DNA from: Dolomitihabitans soli
Lineage (GTDB): Bacteria > Actinomycetota > Actinomycetes > Streptosporangiales > Streptosporangiaceae
Assembly (NCBI RefSeq): GCF_022213955.1
Contig: NZ_JAKNTW010000011.1
Span: 62,001 to 126,000 of the forward strand
Reading direction: 5' to 3'
DNA: 64,000 nt
A program made the position numbers and the translations under genes. Below are positions 43,576 to 52,658 of the stretch, in pieces. Within the stretch, counting starts at the first letter, position 1. Each line of letters begins with the position of its first letter. Under the pieces are notes generated by a model that did not search any database, was not told where the DNA came from, and saw only the letters and a program-made list of their open reading frames with translations.

Positions 43576-44473
43576 GCCGGGTCTCCTCGTCGCCGTAGTA
43601 GGTGAGGAAGATCTCCTCCAGGTCGGGCTCGGCGCTCACCATGTGCACCACGGTGTGCCGGGCGGCGGCCTTGATCAGGGCGTCCGGCCTGCCGTCGATC
43701 GTGCAGCGCACGCTGGCCCCCTCGACGCGCAGTTCCCGCACGCCCGGCAGCCCTTCGAACTCCTCGCGGGGCACCGGCGCGTCGAAGTGGAACTCCACCT
43801 TGCGCACCGCCTTCTCCCGCAGCGCGGCGACGTCCTCCACGGCCACCAGCCGCCCGTCGCGGACGATCCCGACCCGGTCGGAGGCGTGCTCGACCTCGGC
43901 GAGCACGTGCGAGGACATCAGCACGGTCCGCCCGGCGGTCCGCACCTCGCGCACCATCGCCAGGAACTCCTGCTGCAGGAGCGGGTCCAGGCCGCTGGTC
44001 GGCTCGTCGAGGATCAGGAACTCCGGCTCGTGCATGAACGCCTGGATCAGGCCGATCTTCTGCTTGTTGCCTTTGGAGAGCTTGCCCATCCGCACCGAGA
44101 GATCGGCGTCGAGCCGGTCGGCCAGCTCCGCGATCCGCTCCCTGGGCACGCCTCCGCGCGCGGCCGCCAGAAAGGAGAGATACTCGCTCGCCTTCTCCCT
44201 GCCCGCCAGGGCCAGCTCGCCCGGCAGGTAACCGATCCTGCCCCGCACCCGCGCGTCACGCGGATCCACGCCGAGCACGGTCATCCGGCCGCGCGTGGGC
44301 CTGATCACGTCGAGGAGCAACCTGATCGTGGTCGTCTTGCCCGCCCCGTTGGGGCCCAGGTAACCGAACACCTCGCCCAGCCGGATCTCCAGGTCGAGAT
44401 CCTCCAGGCCGCGCCGGTCACCGTAGAACTTGGTGAGCCCTTCGGTCTCCACAACTGCTGTCATGCACCGCAT
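43544..44473 (-). CDS. ABC-2 transporter ATP-binding protein
   Basis: This 309-residue ATPase has Walker A GPNGAGKTTTIRLLL (~44), Q-loop and LSKGNKQKIGLIQAF (variant signature, KGNKQK rather than SGGQ) and Walker B LILDEPTSGLDP (~160). A C-terminal regulatory beta-domain (DrrA/CcmA-like) is present after 215. ATG 44473 has AGGAG 4 nt upstream; an internal ATG at 44464 (MTAVVETEGL) fits the family's N-terminus too. The variant signature is seen in DrrA-like ATPases. Confidence 0.87.
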   Translation of the reverse strand: MRCMTAVVETEGLTKFYGDRRGLEDLDLEIRLGEVFGYLGPNGAGKTTTIRLLLDVIRPTRGRMTVLGVDPRDARVRGRIGYLPGELALAGREKASEYLSFLAAARGGVPRERIAELADRLDADLSVRMGKLSKGNKQKIGLIQAFMHEPEFLILDEPTSGLDPLLQQEFLAMVREVRTAGRTVLMSSHVLAEVEHASDRVGIVRDGRLVAVEDVAALREKAVRKVEFHFDAPVPREEFEGLPGVRELRVEGASVRCTIDGRPDALIKAAARHTVVHMVSAEPDLEEIFLTYYGDEETRHARAAVEEPA

Positions 44474-44551
44474 CCTGCTCCTGCCGGACGTGGTGGGAAA
44501 CGCCGTGATCCGGACAGTTGGCCGGGTCTTCGCTGCCCGGATCCGGAAGCG

Positions 44552-44764
44552 TCACCATTCCTGCGACAGCCCCGACATCCGCCTCAGATACTCGTCCTCG
44601 TCGATCTCTCCCGCGGCGTAGCGACGCCGCAGCAGCTCACGGGGGTCCTCGGTGCGCGGTGGCGGCGGCTTGCGGCTCGTGGTGGACCGCACCAGCAGGC
44701 TCACGCCGATGACCACCACTGCCAGCAGCGCGATCACGAAAAGGAGGATCAGTACAAACCTCAT
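44552..44764 (-). CDS. Small membrane SHOCT-domain protein
   Basis: This 70-residue protein has an N-terminal membrane helix ([22 protein letters not shown]), a basic/proline linker and a C-terminal SHOCT motif ([19 protein letters not shown]). SHOCT segments are oligomerisation motifs. Its ATG overlaps the cobQ stop (ATGA). Why it is coupled to cobQ is unclear. Confidence 0.8.
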   Translation of the reverse strand: MRFVLILLFVIALLAVVVIGVSLLVRSTTSRKPPPPRTEDPRELLRRRYAAGEIDEDEYLRRMSGLSQEW

Positions 44765-46254
44765 GGGGACATTCTCCCCGCAGGAGGCAGGATGGAAAGC
44801 CCGGGGACCGGTCCGCCTTCGATGAGACGCAGCAGGGCGGCGGTGTCGGCGTGCTGTTCGACGAGGTCGCCGAGGGCGTCCAGGCGCTCCTCGCGCAGCG
44901 CGGCGAAGGAGACGCCGGGGTCGGGCTCGAAGTCGCGACCGGCCAGCGCCGCCACCTCGGCCAGGAACGCCCGCCTGAAGCCGTCGTTCTCCAGCGCCCC
45001 GTGCCAGGTGGTGCCGAACACCGCTCCGGCCCGGCAGCCGTCGAGGAACGGTTCGGCGTCGGCGTCGGCGGTGACCACCCCGTGGTGGATCTCGTACGCC
45101 GCGACCGGCATGCCGTACCCGCTGCCGGTGGGGCGGCCGAGACGCTTCTCCGCGCCGAACTCCACGGCGGCGGGCAGCAGCCCGAGCCCCGGCACGACGC
45201 CGGCGCCCGACTCCACGTCGTCGCGGATCGTGCGGGCCAGCATCTGGTAGCCGCCGCAGATCCCCAGGACGGGACGGTCACCGGCGGACACCGCCTCGGC
45301 CAGGCCCCGTTCGCGCAGCCAGCCCAGATCGTGCACCGTCGCGCGGGAACCCGGCAGCACGATCAGGTCGGCGTCGTCCAGCTCGGCCGGGCCGGTGACG
45401 AACCTCACCACCACGCCCGGCTCGCTCGCCAGCGCGTCGAGGTCGGTGAAGTTGGAGATCCGCGGCAGCCGCACGACCGCGACCCGCAGGGTCTGCCTGC
45501 CGTACGGCGGGCGGGTGACCACGGACCTGTTGTCGAGGGCGAGGGAGTCCTCGGCGTCGAGCCAGAGCCCGTCGAGCCAGGGGAGCACGCCGTGGACCGG
45601 GCGGCCGGTGAGATTCCTGATCATGTCGAGGCCCGGTTCCAGCAGCTCCCGCGCGCCCCGGAACTTGTTGATCACGAAGCCGGCGATCAGCGCCTGGTCC
45701 TCGGGCTCCAGCAGCGCCACCGTGCCGTGCAGCGCGGCGAACACGCCGCCCCTGTCGATGTCGCCGACCACGATCACGGGCAGGTTCGCGGCGCGGGCCA
45801 GACCCATGTTGGCGATGTCGCCGCGCCGCAGGTTGATCTCGGCCGGGCTGCCGGCGCCCTCACAGATCACCACGTCGTAGGCGCTTCTCAGCCGGTCGAG
45901 CGAGGCGACCGCGACGTCCCGCAGCCTGTCCTTCAGCTCGCCGTACTCCATCGCGTCCACGTCGGCGAGCGGCCTGCCCATCACCACCACCTGGCTCCTG
46001 CGGTCGCTGCCGGGCTTGAGCAGGATCGGGTTCATGTCCGCCGCGGGCGCGACCCCGCACGCCGCCGCCTGCATCGCCTGCGCCCGGCCGATCTCCGCTC
46101 CGTCGGCGGTGACGAAGGAGTTCAGGGACATGTTCTGCGCCTTGTACGGCGCGACCTTGATCCCCTGCCTGGCCAGCCACCGGCAGATCCCCGCCGTGAC
46201 CACGCTCTTCCCCGCGTCAGAGGTCGTCCCCGCGACCAGCAGCGCCCCCTTCAT
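44761..46254 (-). CDS. cobQ: Cobyric acid synthase
   Basis: This amidates b, d, e and g carboxyls of adenosylcobyrinic a,c-diamide using glutamine and ATP. It has 497 residues. The N-terminal Dethiobiotin-synthase-like domain has [21 protein letters not shown] and [15 protein letters not shown]. The C-terminal class-I-like glutamine amidotransferase has [11 protein letters not shown] (nucleophile Cys ~340) and EIHHGVV (catalytic His). It lies in a run APH-cobD-cobQ-SHOCT, with 270 bp and a tandem repeat between cobD and cobQ. Confidence 0.95.
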   Translation of the reverse strand: MKGALLVAGTTSDAGKSVVTAGICRWLARQGIKVAPYKAQNMSLNSFVTADGAEIGRAQAMQAAACGVAPAADMNPILLKPGSDRRSQVVVMGRPLADVDAMEYGELKDRLRDVAVASLDRLRSAYDVVICEGAGSPAEINLRRGDIANMGLARAANLPVIVVGDIDRGGVFAALHGTVALLEPEDQALIAGFVINKFRGARELLEPGLDMIRNLTGRPVHGVLPWLDGLWLDAEDSLALDNRSVVTRPPYGRQTLRVAVVRLPRISNFTDLDALASEPGVVVRFVTGPAELDDADLIVLPGSRATVHDLGWLRERGLAEAVSAGDRPVLGICGGYQMLARTIRDDVESGAGVVPGLGLLPAAVEFGAEKRLGRPTGSGYGMPVAAYEIHHGVVTADADAEPFLDGCRAGAVFGTTWHGALENDGFRRAFLAEVAALAGRDFEPDPGVSFAALREERLDALGDLVEQHADTAALLRLIEGGPVPGLSILPPAGRMSP

Positions 46255-46308
46255 CTCAGCCCTCCCCTACCGGCCGCACCGGCACCCACCACCTCGACCA
46301 CCCGACCA

Positions 46309-46473
46309 CAACGACACCCACCATCCCAAACCACCCGGGGGCAACGGCACCCAGCATCCCGAGCCACCCCCGGACAACGGCACCCGCCATCCCAAACCAC
46401 CCGACCGCAACGGCATCCGTCCTCCCGAGCCACCCGACCGCAACGGCACCCAGCATCCCGAGCCACCCGGGCA
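46309..46473. repeat. 33-bp tandem repeat, five copies
   Basis: Units begin at 46309, 46342, 46375, 46408 and 46441. Each starts CAACGGCACC or CAACGACACC and contains ATCCC-n-A-n-CCACCC. The array occupies most of the 270-bp gap between the cobD stop and cobQ start. A degenerate partial sixth copy lies just to the left. The unit is 11 codons long and several frames stay open. Confidence 0.85.
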
Positions 46474-46524
46474 CGCGATGTCTCCGCCGCACCGGCCCTC
46501 CCGGCCGCACAGGTCAGCGCCATG

Positions 46525-47493
46525 TCAACGCCTCCGCCATGCCACGATCCCCGCGACGACGACCGCCGCCAGGGAGACCGCCCGGGTCAGGCGTACCGCC
46601 CGCCGTACGTCACGGACGGCCGGTTCGCCGCCGTCGCCCAGCTCCGGGCGGTGCTCGACGCGGCCGCCGTAGACGTTGGTCCCGCCGAGGGTGACGTCGA
46701 GCGCGCCCGCGAAGGCGGCCTCGCACCTGCCCGCGTTGGGGCTGGGGTGACGGTGGCCGTCCCTGCGCAGCACGGCCGCGGCCCGCCGTACGGAGCCGCC
46801 GGCCAGAGGGGCGGCGAGGACGGTGAGGAGGCCGGTGAGCCGGGCGGGGGCCAGGTTGGCCACGTCGTCCAGCCGGGCGGCGGCCCAGCCGAACCGCTCG
46901 TACCTCGGCGAACGGTGCCCGACCATCGCGTCCAGCGTGTTGGCCGCCCGGTAGGCGAGCAGGCCCGGCACGCCCGCGACCGCGCCCCACAGCAGCGGCG
47001 CCACCACGGCGTCGGAGGTGTTCTCCGCGAGCGACTCGACCGTGGCCCTGGCGAGCTGCGGACCGTCGAGCCCGCTCGGATCGCGCCCGCACAGGTGGGG
47101 CAGCCGCGTCCTGGCCCGTTCGACGTCGCCCGCCTCCAGCGCCTCGGCCATCGCCGCCCCCTCCCTGGCCAGGGTGGTGCCGCCGAGCACGGCCCAGGTC
47201 GCCGCCGCCGTGACCACGGCCCGCCCCACCGGGCTGTGCCGCGTCACCCGCTGGGCCACCAGCCCCAGCCCCAGCGCCGCCCCCACGCAGATCCCCGCGT
47301 GCGCGACCCCGTTCGCCCGGGCGTCGCCGTACAGCCGCTGCTCCAGCAGCCCGGCGGCCCGCCCGAACCCGGCCACCGGATGTCCCCGGCGGGGATCCCC
47401 GGCCATCAGGTCGAGCGCGACTCCGGCGGCCATCCCCACCGCTTCGGCCCTCACCGGCCCCGCCCGGCGCCCGGGGAGGAACGTCTTCGTCAC
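46525..47493 (-). CDS. cobD: Adenosylcobinamide-phosphate synthase
   Basis: This membrane enzyme attaches aminopropanol phosphate to cobyric acid. It has about 322 residues. Motifs include ALDLMAGDPRRGHPVAGFGR (N-terminal), ATVESLAENTSDAVVAPLLWGAVAGVPG and YRAANTLDAMVGHRSPRYERFG, all typical CobD/CbiB. The start is uncertain: GTG 47493, 26 bp after the phosphotransferase stop, or GTG 47454, which lies after a GGGCGGGG stretch. No clear SD marks either. Confidence 0.92.
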   Translation of the reverse strand: MTKTFLPGRRAGPVRAEAVGMAAGVALDLMAGDPRRGHPVAGFGRAAGLLEQRLYGDARANGVAHAGICVGAALGLGLVAQRVTRHSPVGRAVVTAAATWAVLGGTTLAREGAAMAEALEAGDVERARTRLPHLCGRDPSGLDGPQLARATVESLAENTSDAVVAPLLWGAVAGVPGLLAYRAANTLDAMVGHRSPRYERFGWAAARLDDVANLAPARLTGLLTVLAAPLAGGSVRRAAAVLRRDGHRHPSPNAGRCEAAFAGALDVTLGGTNVYGGRVEHRPELGDGGEPAVRDVRRAVRLTRAVSLAAVVVAGIVAWRRR

Positions 47494-47518
47494 GCCGGAG
47501 GATGAATCAGGGAGAAAA

Positions 47519-48316
47519 TCAGACAAGATGGTCACGAAGACCATCTTCGTGGGTGTCGAGCCAGGCACGAGCCCGCCTGATGCGCTCGCCCGCCCCCGAG
47601 GCCCACATCCGCCCCCACGCTCCCCCGGTGTCGGCGGCCCGGGACCGCATCTCCGCGTACGACCTGTCGAACCGCAACCGCGCGAGATCCGGCAGCCGCC
47701 GCCGATCACGCGCCGTCACGCCGTACGCGTCGCAGAACACCCGCATCCGGGCGCCCACATCCAGCCCGGACTGCAACGGGTCGCGGTCCACCGGATCGGC
47801 GATCGGCGCCCAGTGCCGCAACGTGGTCACGATGTCGAACAGCCGGGTCGTCGGCCGGGCCAGGTCGAAGTCGATCAGCGCGTACGGCACGCCGTCACGG
47901 AAGATCACGTTCTCCGGGGTGACGTCGCAGTGCCCGATCACCTCGGGCGGCCGATCGTCGTTCGATCCCCGTTCCCAGTCCGCGGGCGACGGCGGCGTGA
48001 ACCCGGCGGAGGCGTCGTGCAGGCGGCGCAGCAACCCGGCCAGCGCGACCAGCGTCTCCTCCCGTACGGCATGCTCGGGCAGCGGACGCGTCGCCGCCTC
48101 GCCCGGCAGATAGGTCAGGACCTCCCGGCCCTGCCCGTCGATCCCGACGACCCGCGGCGCACCGCTGAATCCGGCCGTCTCCAGATGCCTGAGCAGCGCG
48201 TGCACGGCCGGGGCCGACCGCCTCAGCGGCCGCCGGACCGTGTCTCCGACGCGCACCACCCGGTCGTTGACCATCCCGCCCGGCAGTGCGACCTCCGGCT
48301 GGACCGTCGCGAACAT
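47519..48316 (-). CDS. Aminoglycoside-phosphotransferase-family kinase
   Basis: This 265-residue protein has an APH fold. The catalytic loop is VIGHCDVTPENVIF (~130), where Cys replaces the usual Gly of HGD, and the metal-binding DFD is in ALIDFDLA (~152). The N-terminal ATP lobe is short (VQPEVALPGGMVNDRVVRVGDTVRRP). Substrate is unknown, and resistance cannot be inferred. It is upstream of cobD in the same direction, with the stop 26 bp from the chosen cobD start. Confidence 0.8.
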   Translation of the reverse strand: MFATVQPEVALPGGMVNDRVVRVGDTVRRPLRRSAPAVHALLRHLETAGFSGAPRVVGIDGQGREVLTYLPGEAATRPLPEHAVREETLVALAGLLRRLHDASAGFTPPSPADWERGSNDDRPPEVIGHCDVTPENVIFRDGVPYALIDFDLARPTTRLFDIVTTLRHWAPIADPVDRDPLQSGLDVGARMRVFCDAYGVTARDRRRLPDLARLRFDRSYAEMRSRAADTGGAWGRMWASGAGERIRRARAWLDTHEDGLRDHLV

Positions 48317-48455
48317 GGCTCAGGAGCCTAGTCCAAACCACCCGACGATCGGCTCGAGGACGGGAAAGCAAGCACGATCCCGTACCTGGCCTCCCCCGGG
48401 ACCCGCTGCCCGTCGACCCGGCCGCGCATCCAATGGTCCTGGTGGCCGCCTGACC

Positions 48456-49556
48456 TCAGCGGCGGCGGTAGAGGACGATCGACTCGGAGTCGCCGTCCAC
48501 GATCGAGGTCGCCAGCCACAGCTGGGACGAGCCCGGGATGCGCTCGACCACCGCCCGGGTCACCTCGCCGGGCGACGGCGAGCGCTCGCGCGTCCACATC
48601 CGGCCGTCCCAGTGCAGCAGCACGACGTGCCGCGGAGTGGTCTCGGTGCGCAGGCTCGCGATCCACACGTCGCGGGGGCCGAAGGCCGTCACGCTGGTCA
48701 GCTCGCCTCGCCAGTCCGGCGGCAGCGCGACCCGCTTCCAGGAGGCGCCGTCCCACCGCAGGACGAGGGGGCTTTCCCCGGTCTGTCCCACCGCCCACAC
48801 GTCGGACGGGCTGTTCTGCCAGACGGCGCCCAGCGTGCCGCCACCCGGCACCCTGGGCATCTCGGCCTGCTCGAACCCGCGGGCCGAGCCGTGCCAGACC
48901 ATCGGCTGCCCCATGCTTGATCCGGCGATCCAGGTGTGCCCCGCGCCCGCGCTCACCGCGTGCAGCTCGTTGGCCGGCCGGTTGACGATGAGCTTCCGGA
49001 TGAAGCGGGCGCCGTCCCCCTGCACCACCTCCGAGGACGAGATGAGGACGACGCGACCGCCGTCCACCGCGACGTCTCGCGCCTTTATCGGCGACTGATG
49101 ACGTCGCCAGGAGCCGCCGTCCCAGTGCAGGGCGACGGGCTCGTCGAAGGTGCCGCCGCCCACCGCCCAGGCGTTGGCCGGCCCGTCGGCGTCGACCGCC
49201 GCGAGGCTACCGGAATGGCCCGCCGGCAGAGACTGCCAGCGGGAGCCGTCCCAGTGGCGCAGGGTCATCTCCACGCCGTCCTCCCAGCCCTTGTAGCCGG
49301 CGGCCCAGGCGCGGTCCGGGGAGGCGGCGCTCACGTCGTACAGGCCCCGCTCCCAGTTGTGGTCGTCGGGCAGGCCGGGGACGAGTTCCCATCGCGCCGA
49401 CAGCGGAACATCCTCGTCGGCCGACGTCGGCGTGGGGGTGGGCTCGGGCGCTGACTCGGGCGCGGGTGGCGGCTCTGATCTGACCGCCGGGGTGGGCCCG
49501 GCGGCGCAGCCCTGCACGACCAGGCAGGCCACGACGGCCAGCAACCGCGTTCTCAT
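48456..49556 (-). CDS. Putative lipoprotein with beta-propeller-like repeats
   Basis: This protein has 366 residues. The lipoprotein signal is TRLLAVVACLVVQGC with lipobox VQGC (Cys ~17), then a Pro/Glu/Thr-rich linker (~22-48). Repeats of the type WDG-x-x-W (LRHWDGSRW, LHWDGGSW, LRWDGASW, LHWDGRMW) alternate with NAWAVGG/DVWAVGQ/DVWIAS, spaced ~50-60 residues, as in a beta-propeller. Function is unknown; surface-exposed recognition is likely (inference). Confidence 0.72.
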   Translation of the reverse strand: MRTRLLAVVACLVVQGCAAGPTPAVRSEPPPAPESAPEPTPTPTSADEDVPLSARWELVPGLPDDHNWERGLYDVSAASPDRAWAAGYKGWEDGVEMTLRHWDGSRWQSLPAGHSGSLAAVDADGPANAWAVGGGTFDEPVALHWDGGSWRRHQSPIKARDVAVDGGRVVLISSSEVVQGDGARFIRKLIVNRPANELHAVSAGAGHTWIAGSSMGQPMVWHGSARGFEQAEMPRVPGGGTLGAVWQNSPSDVWAVGQTGESPLVLRWDGASWKRVALPPDWRGELTSVTAFGPRDVWIASLRTETTPRHVVLLHWDGRMWTRERSPSPGEVTRAVVERIPGSSQLWLATSIVDGDSESIVLYRRR

Positions 49557-49846
49557 CGGCGCCTCCGCGACGGACTATACAGCGCGCCTGCGAAACGGTG
49601 CCGCCGCCGGTGGCCGGATAACGATCGCGGCACGCGGACGACGAGGCCGGCCAACCGTCCAGCGCTCAGGCGGCGGTCACCGGGCCGAACCCAGGAGGGG
49701 CGGCAGCCGTGCCTCCGGTCGAACTTCCGCGCGCCGCCGTACGCGTCGATCAGGCCCCGGACCCACAGGCGCTGGAGATCGGCCTCGGGGAAGAGACGCT
49801 CGGATGGCCCGGCACGCGCCGGAGTCCAGCCGGCGCGCCGAAGGTT

Positions 49847-50770
49847 TCAGCCCCAGGGCAGGGAGGCGCGGGTGGTCCAGTAGGTGTCAGGGTCCTCCGC
49901 CAGGCCGGAGAGGCGGTGGTCGAGCGTGGCGTCCCAGGTGAGGCCGGTCGCGCGCAGGTTGGCGTCGAGCTGGCCGGCCGTGGCGGCCCCGCTCAGCACG
50001 ATCCCCGCCCACGGCTGGGCGAGGACGGCCGCGAGCGCGAGGGCGTCCGGGGTGACCCCGTGGTCGCGCGCGGCGTCGGCGAGCGCGGGCGGCGCCGTGC
50101 GACCGGCCAGTCGCCCGTTCGCCATCCCCTCCTTGACGATCACCCGCATCCCGGCCCGGTGCGCCTCGGCCAGCGCCGGCCCCGCCGTACGCGCCAGCAG
50201 GTTCCAGGTGGACTGGACGGTGTCGAAGATCCCGGTGCCGATCGCCTGCCGGATCGTGTCCTCCTGGCGCGGACCCGTGGTGGAGAGCCCGATCGCGATC
50301 CCGTCGGCACGCAGGCCGCGCAACAGGCCGAGCACCTCCGGGTCGCGGAGGACACCGCTCTCCACCGTGGCCGAATGGATCTGGTACAGCAACAGATGGT
50401 CGCCCAGCAGCGCCCGGGTCTCGGCCCACTGCCGCCGGAACCGCTCTGCCGACAGGTCCTTCACCTCGTGCCGCTCGGCGTCCATCCGCCAGCCGCCGAC
50501 GTAGGTGTATCCCCATTTGGACGCGACCGTGACCGCCTCCGGCGCGATCTCCCGCTCCCGCAGCCATCCGGCGAGGAACTCCTCGGCCCTGCCGTACGAA
50601 CGGGCCACGTCGAAGTAGCGCACACCCAGCCGCCACGCCTCGTCGAGCACCGCCCACGTCCGCGACCGCATCGCCTCGACGCCGCGATCATCGCCGAGGT
50701 CGGCCTCCCGCCCCAGCGTGATGTAGGCGGGGCGGCCGAGCGCCGCCAGGCCGAGACCCACACTCGTCAC
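49847..50770 (-). CDS. Aldo/keto reductase
   Basis: This is a NADPH-dependent reductase of ~307 residues. Catalytic residues are in YFDVARSYGRAEEF (Asp, Tyr ~52), VASKWGYTYVGGW (Lys) and LYQIHSAT (His). The C-terminal AALAQPWAGIVLSGAATAGQL has the nucleotide-binding pattern of AKR. GTG 50770 (VTSVGLGLAALGR) has GAGGGG 5 nt upstream; a GTG at 50776 is closer to the SD. Substrate is unknown; the sugar dehydrogenase subfamily is a candidate. Confidence 0.85.
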   Translation of the reverse strand: MTSVGLGLAALGRPAYITLGREADLGDDRGVEAMRSRTWAVLDEAWRLGVRYFDVARSYGRAEEFLAGWLREREIAPEAVTVASKWGYTYVGGWRMDAERHEVKDLSAERFRRQWAETRALLGDHLLLYQIHSATVESGVLRDPEVLGLLRGLRADGIAIGLSTTGPRQEDTIRQAIGTGIFDTVQSTWNLLARTAGPALAEAHRAGMRVIVKEGMANGRLAGRTAPPALADAARDHGVTPDALALAAVLAQPWAGIVLSGAATAGQLDANLRATGLTWDATLDHRLSGLAEDPDTYWTTRASLPWG

Positions 50771-50957
50771 ATCCACCCCTCAAACTTAGTGGTCGGGCCG
50801 GGAAGTCTCTCGGGGGTTGACGGGCGGCGGCGCGCTGGCTGCGACCATCAGCTTGCCGTACCGAACCCACCTCATAACCCCGAAGGATGTGCGAAGTCGG
50901 CCCGCCCTGCCCGGCGGCTCGGCGTCCGGTTGCCCGGCGGGATCCGTACGACCGCGG

Positions 50958-51605
50958 TCATTGCGCGAGCAGGGCATTCAGTTCGTCGGCGATCAGCAGA
51001 TCGGGGTCGATCTCCATGCCGGTGAAGTGGCCGGCGAGTTCGAGCGAGAGCACGCCGTGCAGGCGGGTCCAGAAGGACAGGGCGCGATGCAGAGTCGTGG
51101 CCTCTGCCGGGTGGCCGAAGGCCCACTCACGGTGGGTTTCCAGGTGGGCGTCGAACGGCGTCGCCGGTTTGTCCGCCGATACCGCGCCGCAGACCTCGAG
51201 CAGCACCGTCATGACCTCGAATGAGATCTTGGTGGTGTCGTCGGGTGCGTGGTAGCCGGGGACGGGCGTGCCATAGATGAGGAAGTACCGCTGTGGGTCG
51301 CTCCGGGCCCATTCCCGGATGACGCGGGCCAGCCCGATCAGGTCGGCACCGGAGTGGGACGCCGCCCGGACAGTGTCGGCGAGGCTTCGGTAGGCGTCGC
51401 GGATGAGTGTGGTGATCAGCTCGTCCCGGCTGGCGAAGTACCGGTACAGGGCGGGACCGCTCATGCCCACCTGCTTGGCGATCGCGTTGAGCGAGAGCGC
51501 GGCCACTCCCGCTGTGGCGATCTGCTCCCACGCGTGCCGCTTGATCTCCGCGCGTACCTGAGCCCGGTAGCGCTCCCGCGGGCTCTGCCCACCTGGGTCC
51601 GTCAT
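50958..51605 (-). CDS. TetR-family repressor with TetR_C_33/WHG-type effector domain
   Basis: This 215-residue regulator has an N-terminal HTH with IATAGVAALSLNAIAKQVGMSGPALYRYFASRDELI. The effector domain has RYFLIYGTPVPGYHAP and FWTRLHGVLSLELAGHF, characteristic of the WHG group. ATG 51605 has AAGGAG 6 nt upstream. It diverges from the SRPBCC gene and likely binds the intergenic repeats. Confidence 0.88.
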   Translation of the reverse strand: MTDPGGQSPRERYRAQVRAEIKRHAWEQIATAGVAALSLNAIAKQVGMSGPALYRYFASRDELITTLIRDAYRSLADTVRAASHSGADLIGLARVIREWARSDPQRYFLIYGTPVPGYHAPDDTTKISFEVMTVLLEVCGAVSADKPATPFDAHLETHREWAFGHPAEATTLHRALSFWTRLHGVLSLELAGHFTGMEIDPDLLIADELNALLAQ

Positions 51606-51648
51606 CAGCCGCTCCTTCACTGGTCGGCGTGACATCGTCGACGTCTAG

Positions 51649-51723
51649 TTAGAGCTTCTCACGTTTCCTATTGCCACTCATTCCCACAGTGTTATAGCTT
51701 CTAACTATTGTAAGAGCTATTAA
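51649..51723. promoter_or_regulatory. Repeat elements between TetR and SRPBCC genes (operator candidates)
   Basis: TTAGAGCTTCT (51649-51659) and TTATAGCTTCT (51692-51702) differ at one base and are 43 bp apart. The second is followed by GTAAGAGCTATTAA (51710-51723), roughly its inverted partner. The AT-rich 40-bp region likely holds the promoter and TetR operator. Confidence 0.5.
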
Positions 51724-51739
51724 CGCTGGGAGAAGAGCC

Positions 51740-52447
51740 ATGATCGACACCAACCCGTCCACCTCGCCGAACCCTGCCCACACCCCGCGCTCTGCCAGCC
51801 GCCGCGCTCGGCTGCGCTCCTCCCTGCTCGCGATCCCGCTGGCCGCCGGGCTCCTCGCCGCCGGTGCCGCATCGGCAGGCGCCGCCACCGTCAGCCAGAG
51901 TGCGACGTCCAGCCGCCCCGATCGTTCGGATTCGCTGACCTGCCGCGGCAAGGGCATCGATCCCGACGCCAAGCTCCACCACCGGACCGAGACCTTCATC
52001 AAGGCACCGCTGAGCACCGTCTGGAAACTGCACACCGACGTGGAAGGCTGGCCGTCCTGGCAGGAACCCGTCACCAGCGCGAAGCGGCTGGACCAGGGAC
52101 CGCTGCGGAAGGACTCGCGGTTCCGGTGGACCACTCCGGCACCCGCCACGCCCACGACCCCCGCCACCACCCTGGTCATCACCTCCACCGTCGAAGACGT
52201 CCAGCAGGGCAAGTGCATCCGCTGGAGCGGGCCCGCGATCGGCAAGGGGCTGCGCATCGACGAGGGCGTCCACGTCTGGAACTTCATCAAGGTCAAGGGC
52301 GGTGTCATCGTCCGCACCGAGGAGAGCTGGACCGGCGACCAGATCGAGGCCGACCCGGAGACCTCCATCAAGTACCTCGCGCCAGGTCTCGACTTCTGGC
52401 TGGCCGACCTCAAGTCCACCGCCGAGGCCCGCGGCCGCCGCAACTGA
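51740..52447 (+). CDS. Secreted SRPBCC (START-like) protein
   Basis: This 235-residue protein has an N-terminal signal or anchor (ALRSSLLAIPLAAGLLAAGAA-like region ~30-48) and then a polyketide_cyc2-type domain (~75-230). The core includes TETFIKAPLSTVWKLHTDVEGWPSW and EESWTGDQIEADPE. It may bind a hydrophobic ligand outside the membrane. ATG 51740 has GGGAGAAGAG upstream. The divergent TetR gene suggests ligand-induced expression. Confidence 0.8.
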   Translation: MIDTNPSTSPNPAHTPRSASRRARLRSSLLAIPLAAGLLAAGAASAGAATVSQSATSSRPDRSDSLTCRGKGIDPDAKLHHRTETFIKAPLSTVWKLHTDVEGWPSWQEPVTSAKRLDQGPLRKDSRFRWTTPAPATPTTPATTLVITSTVEDVQQGKCIRWSGPAIGKGLRIDEGVHVWNFIKVKGGVIVRTEESWTGDQIEADPETSIKYLAPGLDFWLADLKSTAEARGRRN

Positions 52448-52658
52448 GCCAACGGTCGTCCCGGCCATCGCCGCAGGCGTCCACCGCCGCCAGATCTGCC
52501 CGGCCGAACAGCGAGGCAGTCCTCGTCTCACCCACGACAGCCGAGGCCGCACGGCGGCCGGGCTCGTGCCTCCGGCGTCCGCCGAGCGCCACTCCGTAAG
52601 CGGCGGTTCGACGGCCCGGCCACTTGGTGCGCCGCCGCCGTGTGGCAGCCTGGGCGGC

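Noticed and set aside
46251-46523. Minus-strand frames with 11-residue Gly/Arg/Val repeats
   Set aside because: They are generated by the 33-bp tandem array. No SD or start fits, and several frames are open equally.
49557-49846. Possible minus-strand coding remnant between the AKR and propeller lipoprotein genes
   Set aside because: A short frame containing WVRGLIDAYGGA is protein-like, but it lacks a start and family match. This 290-bp gap has nothing else I can support.
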